64,000 bases of DNA, from NCBI GenBank assembly GCA_036524675.1, contig DATDBU010000105.1, positions 1-64,000 on the forward strand, in the 5' to 3' direction. The position numbers and the translations under genes were made by a program. The first letter of the stretch is position 1. Each line of letters opens with the position of its first letter. Of the stretch, positions 16,685-26,258 are shown piece by piece. Under the pieces are notes generated by a model. The model ran no database searches. It was given only the letters and a program-made list of their open reading frames with translations, and was not told the DNA's origin. This DNA is from DATDAW01 sp036524675 (GTDB lineage: Bacteria; Verrucomicrobiota; Verrucomicrobiia; Chthoniobacterales; DASVRZ01).

Positions 16685-18634
16685 TCAGCCTTCTCCTAAC
16701 AAATATTTCTGGATGAAAACAACGGTTGCGTAAAATTGGAAATCCGCATTTGGCTTCTTTTGAAAGCCGTGGCCCTCATCTTTCGCCATCAGGAACCAGG
16801 CTTCGCGGTTCTTCTGCCGAAGCGCTTTAAGTATTTGCTCAGCCTCGTTGCGTGGCACGCGCGGATCGTTGGCACCCTGCACGATAAAGATGGGCTTTGT
16901 GATTTTGTCGACGGCGTTGAGCGGGGAAATCTTTTCGAGGAATTCCCGCATCTTTGGGTTGCGTTCGTCTCCGTACTCAACGCGGCGTAGATCGCGGCGG
17001 TAGTTTTCCGTTTTTTCCAGGAATGTGACGAAATTGGAGATGCCCACCACATCGAGCGAGCAGCGGATGCGATCTCCAAAATGCACAGACGATGCCAGCG
17101 TCATATACCCTCCATAACTGCCGCCGGTGATCATGATCCGGTTTGCATCCAGATTTGGTTGAGTAGCGATCCAGTCGATCAATGCGCCGATGTCCTTCAC
17201 CGAGTCTTCGCGCTGATAGCCGTTGTCGAGCTTCACAAACGATTTTCCATAACCGCTTGATCCGCGAACATTGGGAAAAATGAGAACAACGCCGAGTTCA
17301 TTCAGATAGTAATTGTTTCTGCCGAGATAACCCGGCCGGTATTGCGACTCGGGGCCGCCGTGGATGTTAATAATCACCGGGCGTTTTCCGGAAAAGGTCG
17401 GTGCCGGTTTATACAAAAATCCGGTGATTTCCCTGCCATCAAACGACTTCCATCGGATGGGGTTTGCCTCCGAAAAATTGGCGGGATTCAGCCCACCCGT
17501 TTCGCTGAATGTCCAGCGCGTGATCTCAGGGGCACCTGGCTTCCAGGTATATGTGTCAGCCGGCGAACGGGCGGATGCGAGGCTGAAAGCCAGCTCATTG
17601 AGTTTTGGGTGCCAGTCCAGAGCGCCGATGACGCCCGGAGGCAGCTTGGGCGAGGGAACCGGTTTGCGGGTAGCTGTATCGAGCACATGCAGGATGCTGG
17701 AGCCGGCTTCATTTGTTACAAACGCGAGATACTTCCCGTCTGCTGAAAGGTCGAACTGTTCGACATCCCACGGAATGTCGCCGCTAAGAACGTCAGGCTG
17801 ACGAGTCCGAAGGTCGATATAGGTCAGTCGTCGAAATTCCGCCCCTTTGTCTGTCGCGGTATAGATTCCCAAGCCGTCTGTGCCGAATAAACCGCCGCTG
17901 TACGATACCTGTGTGCCGTCTTGCGGTTTCGGCGTAAGAAGCGTTTTCTGACCGGTGGCAGCGTCAATAAGCCAGAGGTTCGAGTCCGTGATCGAAACGT
18001 ATTCGACAACGAGGATCTGTTTCCCATCCGGCGACCAGTCGAGCGGGCTCCATCCGCCACCACTCGATTCCGTCAGTAACCTATCCGATTTGGGATCTTT
18101 GGGATCGACGATGTAAAAGTCGGTGTCTTTGCGCGTCCTGCGTGTGGATGTATATACCAGTCTGCCATCGTTCGAGAAAATCCCCGCGCTGTTTTTCGAA
18201 CTACCGTCGGTCAGAAGGGTAATGTCGCCCGTATCGAGATCGAGCCGGTAATTCTGGCTGAACTCGTTTCCCCCCGCGGATTTGTTAATCAAAACATAGC
18301 TGTCATCGTCCTTCGGATACTCCGCTCCGGTGACAGCATCGGGAAAGAATGTCAACTGACGCCTGTCTGCGCCCGGTCCCGCCACCTCATGGACTTGAGC
18401 CGTTTCCGCGAAACGCGTCAAAATAAGCAGTTTTCGCTCCGAGGGATGCCACGCTGCGAAAATGCCGAGCCGGAAATCGGTATAGCGCCGTGCTTTTTCG
18501 GCGATCGATACAGGAATTGGAGGAACTCCGTCGAGAACGAGATTGTCGTTGGGAGCAATCGTGGGCTCCTCCGCCATGCCGGAAAGCGGAAGGAAGACCG
18601 CGACTGCCAGCACTGTCAGCAGTCTGTGGACCAT
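16685..18634 (-). CDS. S9-family peptidase (prolyl oligopeptidase-like), exported
   Basis: 649 residues from the ATG at 18634, which begins a signal peptide (MVHRLLTVLAVAVFLPLSG). An upstream in-frame ATG (18673) would overlap the preceding gene. The N-terminal half is a beta-propeller with WD40/TolB-like repeats (SPDGKQIL, SADGKYLAF). The C-terminal alpha/beta hydrolase has nucleophile GGSYGGYMT, acid GANDPRVPRNEAE and His in DEGHGF. It hydrolyses peptides, probably in the periplasm. It starts 7 bp after the saccharopine-dehydrogenase-like gene stops, so the two are likely cotranscribed, although a shared pathway is not obvious. Confidence 0.9.
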   Translation of the reverse strand: MVHRLLTVLAVAVFLPLSGMAEEPTIAPNDNLVLDGVPPIPVSIAEKARRYTDFRLGIFAAWHPSERKLLILTRFAETAQVHEVAGPGADRRQLTFFPDAVTGAEYPKDDDSYVLINKSAGGNEFSQNYRLDLDTGDITLLTDGSSKNSAGIFSNDGRLVYTSTRRTRKDTDFYIVDPKDPKSDRLLTESSGGGWSPLDWSPDGKQILVVEYVSITDSNLWLIDAATGQKTLLTPKPQDGTQVSYSGGLFGTDGLGIYTATDKGAEFRRLTYIDLRTRQPDVLSGDIPWDVEQFDLSADGKYLAFVTNEAGSSILHVLDTATRKPVPSPKLPPGVIGALDWHPKLNELAFSLASARSPADTYTWKPGAPEITRWTFSETGGLNPANFSEANPIRWKSFDGREITGFLYKPAPTFSGKRPVIINIHGGPESQYRPGYLGRNNYYLNELGVVLIFPNVRGSSGYGKSFVKLDNGYQREDSVKDIGALIDWIATQPNLDANRIMITGGSYGGYMTLASSVHFGDRIRCSLDVVGISNFVTFLEKTENYRRDLRRVEYGDERNPKMREFLEKISPLNAVDKITKPIFIVQGANDPRVPRNEAEQILKALRQKNREAWFLMAKDEGHGFQKKPNADFQFYATVVFIQKYLLGEG

Positions 18635-18641
18635 GAAACGA

Positions 18642-19868
18642 TTACAGCCGTTCCACTTCCCGACGCTCAACAAAAATCGGCAGGCCCTCGCGGCTGAAAT
18701 TATCCATCAGTGCCTCCGGATCGAGGTGCTCGGGCATCATCACGCCACGTTCGGAGATTTTTCCCGTGACTAACAGCCGTGCTGCCAGCGCCGGGGGAAT
18801 TCCTGTCTGCACCAAGGTCAGCGAGTAGCCGTATTTTTCATACGCGTCGCGGTGGCTGTCCATCGTGTAAACAAAATATTCCATCCGCTTGCGGTCCTTT
18901 GTTCCGCGGACTTCCGTGCCAACGCACGAGTAACCCTCAACGGTGGCGCCCAATTGTGCGGGTTTCGGAAGGCTCGCGCTTGCGACGCGCACAGGGGAGA
19001 CTTCCACGCCATCAACTTTCACTTTTTTCCATGTATCCAAATTTAGCAACGCGAGCGATTTGGAAACATTCACGACTTTGTCGGAGAGATTGTATTTGAA
19101 GACGGAATACCGCACACCTTTTTCAACGAAGGGCGGATATAGACCCAAACTGACGCCTTCCTCGTGGGCGACGGCATACGTCTTCTGCAGCCCGATTGGC
19201 TCCGGGAAACGGACCCATTCCACCTCGGTTTCCAGTGGTTTTCCCGCCGTGACCCGGCCATCCTTCACAAAATACGGCGTGGCGCCCAACTCTTCGAAAA
19301 ACGTTTCCGGCGAGAACAACACGGCGAATCGATACCCGCGGACCTCCGCATTGTCCGCGTCCAGCACGCGGATGCTCGTAGCTGTGTCCAGCCGGTCCAT
19401 TGCCCAACGGGCAAACACGTTGACAGCACCAGGATCGCAACCCATGCACAGAATCGCTGCCAGGTTGTGATCGAGAAATCGCTGATTGAATTTCTCGATT
19501 TCGGCCTCATACGAATTTTTCCCCGGCCGTTTCACACCCGGCGGCGAATAGATGTCTGCGGCCATATCCAGGTAGTGCGAACCACCTTCCACGCACGCTT
19601 CGAGCACGGAATGGTTGGTCTGGCAGGTGCACGCGTTGCAGGTGACGTCGATCTGATGCTCCTTCATGAGGGAGATCAGTTTCGGCGTATCCATTGCATT
19701 TACCTGCCGGACCACGAACCTGCTATTTTTCGTCCGCGCGGCGAGCTGCTGTGCAAAAACAGGATCGAGATCTCCCAGCACAATTCGGTCGAAGCAATCG
19801 TATTCGTGTAATTTCTGGCCGATGACCGATCCGACGCCACCGATGCCAAGTACCATTGCATTTGCCAT
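18642..19868 (-). CDS. Saccharopine dehydrogenase family protein, probably carboxynorspermidine dehydrogenase type
   Basis: 408 residues from the ATG at 19868, preceded by a CAGGA ribosome site; an ORF extension to 19967 lacks one. The N-terminal Rossmann motif is VLGIGGVGSVIGQ. CNACTCQTNHSVLEAC and MGCDPGAVNVFARWA follow, as in carboxynorspermidine/saccharopine reductases, which reductively couple an aldehyde with an amine in polyamine or lysine metabolism. Carboxynorspermidine synthesis is the likelier role by motif similarity. The partner decarboxylase is not in the window. Cytoplasmic. Confidence 0.82.
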   Translation of the reverse strand: MANAMVLGIGGVGSVIGQKLHEYDCFDRIVLGDLDPVFAQQLAARTKNSRFVVRQVNAMDTPKLISLMKEHQIDVTCNACTCQTNHSVLEACVEGGSHYLDMAADIYSPPGVKRPGKNSYEAEIEKFNQRFLDHNLAAILCMGCDPGAVNVFARWAMDRLDTATSIRVLDADNAEVRGYRFAVLFSPETFFEELGATPYFVKDGRVTAGKPLETEVEWVRFPEPIGLQKTYAVAHEEGVSLGLYPPFVEKGVRYSVFKYNLSDKVVNVSKSLALLNLDTWKKVKVDGVEVSPVRVASASLPKPAQLGATVEGYSCVGTEVRGTKDRKRMEYFVYTMDSHRDAYEKYGYSLTLVQTGIPPALAARLLVTGKISERGVMMPEHLDPEALMDNFSREGLPIFVERREVERL

Positions 19869-20175
19869 AAATTTAAGTCCTGGAGGTGGCAAAAAGGATG
19901 GTTTGTTGCCGCCGCAATCCTTTGTTTGGATTGCGAGGACTGTAGCCGGAGGCGTGTAAACTGGCAAGCCGGGCGGCGAACTGGAACCCTTTCGGCTTAA
20001 GCTTTGCGGCTACTTTGTGAGGTTTCTCATGTTGCTCACTCGCCTGAATACTCCTCGATGAAAGAGCACAGAATGACAGATGACCAACGCCGTTTTGACC
20101 GTTGTGAGCAAATACAAACAGGCTCGCCATGAAATTGTTACATTCTTGAAAGGCTGGGTTCGTCTCGAGGCCTTC

Positions 20176-20191
20176 TGGCACTCATTTTGCT
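20176..20191 (+). promoter_or_regulatory. Sigma-54 (-24/-12) promoter for porin-urt genes
   Basis: TGGCAC-N5-TTGCT with the invariant GG (20177-20178) and GC (20189-20190) spaced by exactly 10 bp. It lies 42 bp before the porin start and oriented towards the porin and urea transporter genes. Sigma-54 control fits nitrogen-limitation expression of urea uptake. The rest of 19869-20232 has no gene. Confidence 0.75.
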
Positions 20192-20232
20192 CTGTCCCAT
20201 TCGCCGGCTTCCGGCCGGAGGAACCCAAACAC

Positions 20233-21144
20233 ATGATCACTCGTAATCTCATTAAGACCAGTCAAAAAAAACTTCACCTTGTAGGCGCTTGCGCCGTTGG
20301 CATTTTTACGGCGGCAGTTTCTCAAGCAGGCGAAGCCACGCCTTCCAAGGAAGTCGTTCCACCTGCGCCCGTTCCACCTCCTGTAACCTCTGCGATTACG
20401 GGCGACGCGGGTGTAACTTTCGTGAGCAAGTATTTTTCACGCGGTATTGTGCAAGAGGACCAGGGCGTCATCGCGCAGCCTTACGCTGACCTCTATTTCA
20501 GACTCTACGAAGGCGACGGATTTATCAACAAAGTAACGCTTAACATTGGGCTCTGGAGCAGCATTCACTCCCACAAACTGCCTACGGTTGATGGCGGTTC
20601 TTCGACTTCTGAAGCCTGGTATGAATTTGATTACACGGGCGGTTTCTCGGTGACATTTGCCAAATACCTCACCGCGACACTGAGCTATTTCGAGTTTATC
20701 AGCCCTGCGGACAACTTTAACACGGCGCGTAGCATTAACATGAACCTCGCGTTTGACGATTCGAGCTTCCTGGGAGCTTTTGCCTTGCATCCGCATTTCA
20801 CTGTTCTCGGTGAACTGAACGCTCCCGGATTTGCTGGTCTGGACTCAGGTGGATGGTACTATGAAATTGGCATCGCTCCAGGCTTTGCGGCTGGTCCTGT
20901 CACTTTCTCATTCCCGCTGACCGTCGGCCTCGGTGATGACAATTTCTACGCGGGCGAAACGTACGGATATTTTTCCGGCGGCGTCAGCGCCGCTGTGCCG
21001 CTCGCTTTCATCCCCGAATCATACGGTTCGTGGACTGTCAGTGCATCGGCGCTCTACTACAACCTGGGCGATAGCACGGCATTGGTTAATCATGGTGAAA
21101 GTGACGACTTTGTCTTCGGCGGCACTCTCGGTGTGACCTTTTAA
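20233..21144 (+). CDS. TorF-type putative outer-membrane porin
   Basis: 303 residues from the ATG at 20233 (GGAGGA ribosome site), giving a signal peptide of about 32 residues ending AVSQAGE. A proline-rich linker (PPAPVPPPV) precedes a beta-barrel-like region with alternating aromatic strands (FVSKYFSRGI..., WYEFDYTGGF...) and a C-terminal phenylalanine (GGTLGVTF), all typical of outer-membrane barrels of the TorF/TIGR02001 class. It is first gene after the sigma-54 promoter and directly upstream of urtA, so it may admit urea across the outer membrane. That role is inferred from position only. Confidence 0.78.
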   Translation: MITRNLIKTSQKKLHLVGACAVGIFTAAVSQAGEATPSKEVVPPAPVPPPVTSAITGDAGVTFVSKYFSRGIVQEDQGVIAQPYADLYFRLYEGDGFINKVTLNIGLWSSIHSHKLPTVDGGSSTSEAWYEFDYTGGFSVTFAKYLTATLSYFEFISPADNFNTARSINMNLAFDDSSFLGAFALHPHFTVLGELNAPGFAGLDSGGWYYEIGIAPGFAAGPVTFSFPLTVGLGDDNFYAGETYGYFSGGVSAAVPLAFIPESYGSWTVSASALYYNLGDSTALVNHGESDDFVFGGTLGVTF

Positions 21145-21194
21145 TCAGGTTCCCGGTTCCATTCAGACAACCTAAATCGTCGTAAATCTATTCT

Positions 21195-21226
21195 GGATGC
21201 CGCCCGCAATCTTTCGGGCGGCATCC
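21195..21226 (+). other. Strong intergenic hairpin between porin and urtA
   Basis: Perfect 12-bp stem GGATGCCGCCCG / CGGGCGGCATCC with an 8-nt loop and no T tract after it. It is more likely an RNA-stabilising, processing or attenuating structure inside the transcript than a full terminator. Confidence 0.5.
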
Positions 21227-21267
21227 GAAATTCAAAGAAATCGCGGTAATTTTCGACCCAGTATTTA

Positions 21268-22518
21268 ATGAAAAAGCTTTTTTTTACTCTCCTTCTGGCT
21301 CTGGTGGCGGTTGTAAACAGCCTTCAGGCCCAGGAAACCGTTAAAGTCGGTGTTCTTCACTCGCTGAGCGGCACGATGGCCATCAGCGAAACCTCCCTCC
21401 GGGATGTGCTTCTGTTTGCCTTTGATGAGATCAATGCAAGCGGCGGCGTTCTCGGCAAAAAAATCCAGCCGATCGTCGTCGATGGTGCTTCGAACTGGCC
21501 GCTTTTTGCAGAAAAAGCCAAACAATTGCTCGAGCAGGACAAAGTTGCAGTCACATTTGGCTGCTGGACCAGCGTCAGCCGCAAATCCGTCCTCCCTGTT
21601 TTTGAAAAAGACAATGGCCTTCTCTTTTACCCGGTTCAATACGAGGGAGAGGAGCTTTCCAAGAACATCTTTTACACCGCTGAAGCTGTTAACCAGCAAG
21701 CTATCCCGGCCGTCGACTACCTTCTCGATCAGGGCAAGAAGAAATTCTATCTCATCGGCACCGACTACGTGTATCCGCAGACCACCAATCTGGTTCTGTT
21801 GGAATATCTCCTGAGCAAAGGCATTCCGATCGAAAACATCGGCGGGGGCCTGCGCAAGGAAGGCGATAAAGTCGTTTCCGCCGGCAAATACACGCCATTT
21901 GGCCACACCGATTACCAGCAGATCGTTTCGGAAATCAAACAGTTCGCCGCCAGTGGCGATGCCTGTGTGATCAATACAATCAACGGGGACTCCAACGTTC
22001 CATTTTTCAAGGAATACTCCGCGTCCGGTTTGACTGCTGACGACTGTCCCGTAGTTAGCTTCAGCCTGTCCGAAGACGAATTTCGTGGTCTTCCAGCAAA
22101 AGACCTGGTAGGCCAGCTGGGATGCTGGACTTACTTCATGTCTATCGACACGCCTGCCAATAAGAAATTCATTGCCGACTTTCAAAAATGGCTTTCTTCG
22201 ACAAACGTTCCCGGCATTGTGAAAGAGAAACGCGTCACATGCAGCCCTATGGTGCTCAGCTATGATGGGGTGTATCTCTGGAAAGCAGCTGTTGAAAAGG
22301 CTGGGACTTTTGACGTGGATAAAGTGCGTGACGTTCTCGAATCCGGCAGCATCTCTTTCGATGGCCCCGGAGGCAAAGTGACCATGCAGAAGAATCATCA
22401 TGTCACTAAGACCGTTTATATCGGCGAGACGAAGGCTGACGGCCAATTTAAGATCCTCAAGACCTATACCGATGTTTACGGTGAGCCCTTCTTGAAAGGC
22501 ACGTTTGCCAAAAAATAA
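21268..22518 (+). CDS. urtA: Urea ABC transporter substrate-binding protein
   Basis: 416 residues with a Sec signal peptide (about 1-21, ending LQAQ). The mature part begins VKVGVLHSLSGTMAISETSL and includes GASNWPLFAEKAK, GCWTSVSRKSVLPVFE and FYPVQYEGEE, which are hallmark UrtA/AmiC-like residues for urea or short-chain amides. It is the periplasmic receptor for UrtBC. It is first of five contiguous urt genes and probably transcribed from the sigma-54 promoter before the porin. Confidence 0.95.
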   Translation: MKKLFFTLLLALVAVVNSLQAQETVKVGVLHSLSGTMAISETSLRDVLLFAFDEINASGGVLGKKIQPIVVDGASNWPLFAEKAKQLLEQDKVAVTFGCWTSVSRKSVLPVFEKDNGLLFYPVQYEGEELSKNIFYTAEAVNQQAIPAVDYLLDQGKKKFYLIGTDYVYPQTTNLVLLEYLLSKGIPIENIGGGLRKEGDKVVSAGKYTPFGHTDYQQIVSEIKQFAASGDACVINTINGDSNVPFFKEYSASGLTADDCPVVSFSLSEDEFRGLPAKDLVGQLGCWTYFMSIDTPANKKFIADFQKWLSSTNVPGIVKEKRVTCSPMVLSYDGVYLWKAAVEKAGTFDVDKVRDVLESGSISFDGPGGKVTMQKNHHVTKTVYIGETKADGQFKILKTYTDVYGEPFLKGTFAKK

Positions 22519-22606
22519 CTGAGGGGCAAACGGTTCAAAACAGGAGGGGCGGGAAAAACTTCCGCCTCTCTTGGAGACTGGAATAAAAATTAGCAACAGT
22601 TTATTT

Positions 22607-24349
22607 ATGGGGAACCCTTTTGCCGCCGGCCCGGCATCTAGAATTGCCTGGAGTTGGTTAGTGTCGATTGTATTCCTCGTTACCATTCAACTCGGGTACG
22701 CAGAGGATGAAAAACCCGAGACACGCCAGGCACTGGCCAGCGCGATCACCTCGACGGGTGACGAACAAGCCAGGATTATCGATGGCCTCGCGGAGACGGG
22801 ATCGCCGTTGGTTCGCCAGATACTGGTTTCGTGGCCACGTGGCGAAATCTTCCTCTACACGGATCCGGCAGGGACTATCATTCCGGTCACTTTGGACGCA
22901 GATCAGGATGGGGCCGGAAAAGCGAAGGCAAAACGCATTGATACCGGTGTGTGGCTTACAGACGCGGCGGGGCAACCTCTCACGTTTACGAGCCAGGAAC
23001 TCAAGCTCGCGGAGACCGATAGCAAACTTCGCAAGCTAATCAGAAATACATTGGATTTGTTGACTCTTGCCGATCCGCAGCCGGCAAACCGCGTCTCAGC
23101 AGTAATGAAATTGGGTCTGGCCCAGAAACCCGCCAATCTGGCGGTTCTGGAAGCTCGCGTGGACAAGGAGAAAGATAAAAAGGTGCAGAAAGCTCTCGCA
23201 GAAGCGATAGCCCTGATTCAACTCAAAAACACGGACCCGAAAATACAGGCAGCTGCCGTTAGCAAACTGGCAGATTTGCACTCCATCAGCAGCCTCGACA
23301 TCGTCAAAGGCGTCGCTGCGGATAAAACGGCTGATCCGGCAGTCACCGCTGCCGCCACGGCGGCCGTCAAATCGATCAACGGCTATATCCAGGTTGTTAA
23401 TTTCTTTGGTACTATTTTTCGAGGTATCAGCCTGGGTTCTATTTTGCTGGTGGTCGCTCTTGGGCTGGCGATTACATTCGGTCTCATGGGTGTTATCAAC
23501 ATGGCGCACGGTGAGATTATGGCCATCGGCGCCTACACGGTCTATGTGGTAGAAAACGTCTTTGGCCGGGGGCTCGATTTATCGCCGTTTGGCATGCGCA
23601 TATCGATTCCAGGATTAAATGCAACGGGTGCGTTCTACGAAAGCTACTTTCTGTTTTCCCTGCCGATCGCTTTTCTAGTTGCCGCTGTTGTGGGTATTCT
23701 TCTGGAGCGGGGCGTTATCCAGTTTCTTTATAAGCGCCCGCTGGAATCACTGCTTGCAACTTGGGGTGTTTCACAGGTTTTGCAGCAGCTTTACCGTCTC
23801 ATTTTCGGTGCGGCCAACGTCCAGGTAAACTCGCCCCGCTGGTTGAGTGGCAACTTTACGTTTAGCGACGTGATTTTCGGCTATAACCGGCTTTTTGTTA
23901 TCGCGTTCGCCGCTCTCATTGTGTTCGGCACGTGGTTGTTGCTCACGAAGACGCCCCTGGGTCTGCTGATACGGGCCGTTATGCAAAATCGCTCCATGGC
24001 ATCGTGCATGGGCGTCCGGACAGAGCGGGTAAATATGCTAACATTTGGTTTCGGGAGCGGGCTCGCAGGGCTCGCGGGCGCTTTTCTGTCACAGATCGGC
24101 AACGTCGGTCCTTCGCTAGGGCAGAACTACATCGTCGATTGTTTTATGACCGTGGTGCTGGGCGGTGTCGGGAGTATTTTTGGCACGGTCTGTTCTGCTA
24201 TCGGGATTGGTGTTGTGGATCAGAGTTTGCAGCAAATCCTTCTCAATCCTGTCATGGGGAAGATTATCGTGCTGGCGGCAATCATCCTGTTTCTGCAATG
24301 GCGCCCGGCGGGAATTTTTGTCACCAAGAGCCGGAGCCTGGAGGGTTAA
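22607..24349 (+). CDS. urtB: Urea ABC transporter permease UrtB
   Basis: 580 residues from the ATG at 22607; a TTG at 22571 would add 12. It begins with a signal peptide and a soluble alpha-helical periplasmic domain (about 25-260, with HEAT-like helices), as in long UrtB proteins. The LivH-type membrane domain follows: GLAITFGLMGVINMAHGEIM, LLERGVIQFLYKRPLESLLA and VLGGVGSIFGTVCSAIG. It forms the inner-membrane channel with UrtC, whose start codon abuts its stop. Confidence 0.93.
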   Translation: MGNPFAAGPASRIAWSWLVSIVFLVTIQLGYAEDEKPETRQALASAITSTGDEQARIIDGLAETGSPLVRQILVSWPRGEIFLYTDPAGTIIPVTLDADQDGAGKAKAKRIDTGVWLTDAAGQPLTFTSQELKLAETDSKLRKLIRNTLDLLTLADPQPANRVSAVMKLGLAQKPANLAVLEARVDKEKDKKVQKALAEAIALIQLKNTDPKIQAAAVSKLADLHSISSLDIVKGVAADKTADPAVTAAATAAVKSINGYIQVVNFFGTIFRGISLGSILLVVALGLAITFGLMGVINMAHGEIMAIGAYTVYVVENVFGRGLDLSPFGMRISIPGLNATGAFYESYFLFSLPIAFLVAAVVGILLERGVIQFLYKRPLESLLATWGVSQVLQQLYRLIFGAANVQVNSPRWLSGNFTFSDVIFGYNRLFVIAFAALIVFGTWLLLTKTPLGLLIRAVMQNRSMASCMGVRTERVNMLTFGFGSGLAGLAGAFLSQIGNVGPSLGQNYIVDCFMTVVLGGVGSIFGTVCSAIGIGVVDQSLQQILLNPVMGKIIVLAAIILFLQWRPAGIFVTKSRSLEG

Positions 24350-25495
24350 ATGAATCAAATTTTTTCCAGGAAAGAAGGAATCGCAGTTCTCATTTGCGCG
24401 GTGCTCGCCATCGTGGTCGTTCCGAGCCTGAACGCGTTCACTCCGGCAGGCAGTTTTCTGCACATCAGCGATTTCAGCATCAACCAATGGGGCCAATACC
24501 TAACACTGGCAATTCTCGCGGTAGGCGTCGATTTACTGTGGGGTTACACGGGGTTGCTGAGTCTTGGCCAATGCCTGTTCTTCGCGCTGGGCGGATATGC
24601 CTTGGGAATGCATCTCATGCTGTTGATCGGAAAATTGGGTCAATACAAGAGCGATTTGCCGGATTTTATGGTCTTTCTGGGCTATCAAAAGCTACCCGCG
24701 CACTGGGAACCATTCCATAGCTTTTGGTTCGCGGCTGCCATGACAATGCTGGTGCCCGGGATTGTCGCTTTTGTGCTGGGCTTCCTCACATTCCGCTCTC
24801 GGATCAAAGGCGTGTATTTTTCGATTCTGACGCAAGCCGTCACCTACGCGGCATGCCTTCTGTTTTTCCGAAACGAATTTACTTTCGGCGGCAATAACGG
24901 CCTTACCGACTATAAATTTATCCTTGGGCACGATATTCGCAGTGCGGCAACTCAACGAGGACTCTATATCGTCAGCGCGATTGTGTTGCTGCTGGTTTTT
25001 CTTTTTTGCCGCTGGTTGATCTCGACAAAATTCGGAAAAATTCAGCGCGCCGTGAGAGATAGCGAAACCCGCGTGCTGTTCTCCGGTTATGCCGCTGCGA
25101 ACTACAAACTCTTTGTGTTTGTCATTAGCGCAATGATAGCGGGAATCGGCGGTGCTCTGTACGTACCGCAGGTGGGCATCATCAACCCAAGCGCGATGTC
25201 TACGGAGAAGTCCCTTGAGGTGATTGTTTGGGTAGCTGTGGGCGGCAGGGCGACATTGGTAGGGCCGATCGTTGGTGCAATTTGTGTCAATGCTCTGAAA
25301 AGCTGGGCTACCACGAAGTATCCGGATTTCTGGCCGATTATGCTGGGCGGCCTTTTCATAATAGTCGTTCTTTTCCTGCCGAAGGGTATCGTTGGAATCC
25401 CCGGCCAAATCATTGCCATGTTGCGTAAAAAAGAAACAGCTCCCGAAGGAGGGGCCATTTCTTCTCCGACCGCCGCGCCGGAGGTGAAGCCATGA
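24350..25495 (+). CDS. urtC: Urea ABC transporter permease UrtC
   Basis: 381 residues of LivM type. Visible motifs are DLLWGYTGLLSLGQCLFFAL, FGGNNGLTDY, RAVRDSETRVLFSGY and VAVGGRATLVGPIVGA. About nine transmembrane helices are followed by a short cytoplasmic Pro/Ala-rich tail (EGGAISSPTAAPEVKP). The start abuts the urtB stop and the end overlaps the urtD start by 4 bp, a sign of tight translational coupling. Confidence 0.94.
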   Translation: MNQIFSRKEGIAVLICAVLAIVVVPSLNAFTPAGSFLHISDFSINQWGQYLTLAILAVGVDLLWGYTGLLSLGQCLFFALGGYALGMHLMLLIGKLGQYKSDLPDFMVFLGYQKLPAHWEPFHSFWFAAAMTMLVPGIVAFVLGFLTFRSRIKGVYFSILTQAVTYAACLLFFRNEFTFGGNNGLTDYKFILGHDIRSAATQRGLYIVSAIVLLLVFLFCRWLISTKFGKIQRAVRDSETRVLFSGYAAANYKLFVFVISAMIAGIGGALYVPQVGIINPSAMSTEKSLEVIVWVAVGGRATLVGPIVGAICVNALKSWATTKYPDFWPIMLGGLFIIVVLFLPKGIVGIPGQIIAMLRKKETAPEGGAISSPTAAPEVKP

Positions 25496-26253
25496 ATTCA
25501 AAGCCTTTTCTGTTGGCGGCCGAAGGAGTGAACAAAAGCTTCTCCGGCTTCAAAGCGATCAACGACCTGAACTTTTACCTCGAAACCGGTGAGCTTCGGA
25601 CGGTAATCGGCCCCAACGGCGCGGGGAAAACCAGTTTCCTGGACCTCATCACCGGCCGGTCAAAGCCAGATACGGGCAAAATTGAATTCGAAGGTAAACA
25701 CGACGTCACCCGCATGAACGAATATGAAATTTACCGTCTCGGCATTGGACGGAAATTTCAAACTCCCACGGTATATACGGACCACACTGTTTGGGAAAAT
25801 CTGTTGCTATCCCTGGAAGGTCAGCGCGGGGTATTCTCCTCGCTCTTCTTCAAGTTGAACAGCAGAGAAACGGATCGCATTAACGAAATTCTAGGCATTA
25901 TCAATCTGAAGAACCAGCGGTATTGGAAGGCGGGATCGCTGGCGCACGGTCAGAAACAATGGCTGGAGATCGGGATGCTCCTCGCGCAAAATGCCAAGCT
26001 TCTTTTGGTGGATGAACCTGCCGCCGGGATGACGGATGAAGAAACCCATCGCACCGGCGAGCTCCTTATTTCGCTGGCTGGAGAACACAGCATTATTGTC
26101 ATCGAGCACGACATGGTCTTTGTCCGACAAATTTCGCAGGGGCGGAAAGTGACGGTGCTTCATCAAGGCCACGTCCTTTGTGAAGGGCCCGTCGACGAGG
26201 TGCAGGCGAACGAAAAAGTTAAAGAAGTTTATCTCGGGCGCGGAAAGCACTAA
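25492..26253 (+). CDS. urtD: Urea ABC transporter ATP-binding protein UrtD
   Basis: 253 residues, LivG type. Walker A is GPNGAGKTSFLD (about 39-50). The signature is the UrtD-type variant LAHGQKQWLEIGM in place of LSGGQ. Walker B is LLLVDEPAAGM and the switch histidine is in VIEHDM. It hydrolyses ATP on the cytoplasmic face as a heterodimer with UrtE. Confidence 0.95.
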   Translation: MNSKPFLLAAEGVNKSFSGFKAINDLNFYLETGELRTVIGPNGAGKTSFLDLITGRSKPDTGKIEFEGKHDVTRMNEYEIYRLGIGRKFQTPTVYTDHTVWENLLLSLEGQRGVFSSLFFKLNSRETDRINEILGIINLKNQRYWKAGSLAHGQKQWLEIGMLLAQNAKLLLVDEPAAGMTDEETHRTGELLISLAGEHSIIVIEHDMVFVRQISQGRKVTVLHQGHVLCEGPVDEVQANEKVKEVYLGRGKH

Positions 26254-26258
26254 CTGCC

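Noticed and set aside
21265..22686. 473-codon minus-strand frame opposite urtA
   Set aside because: Shadow frame: urtA on the plus strand has signal peptide, family motifs and operon context, while the minus frame has no recognisable domain.
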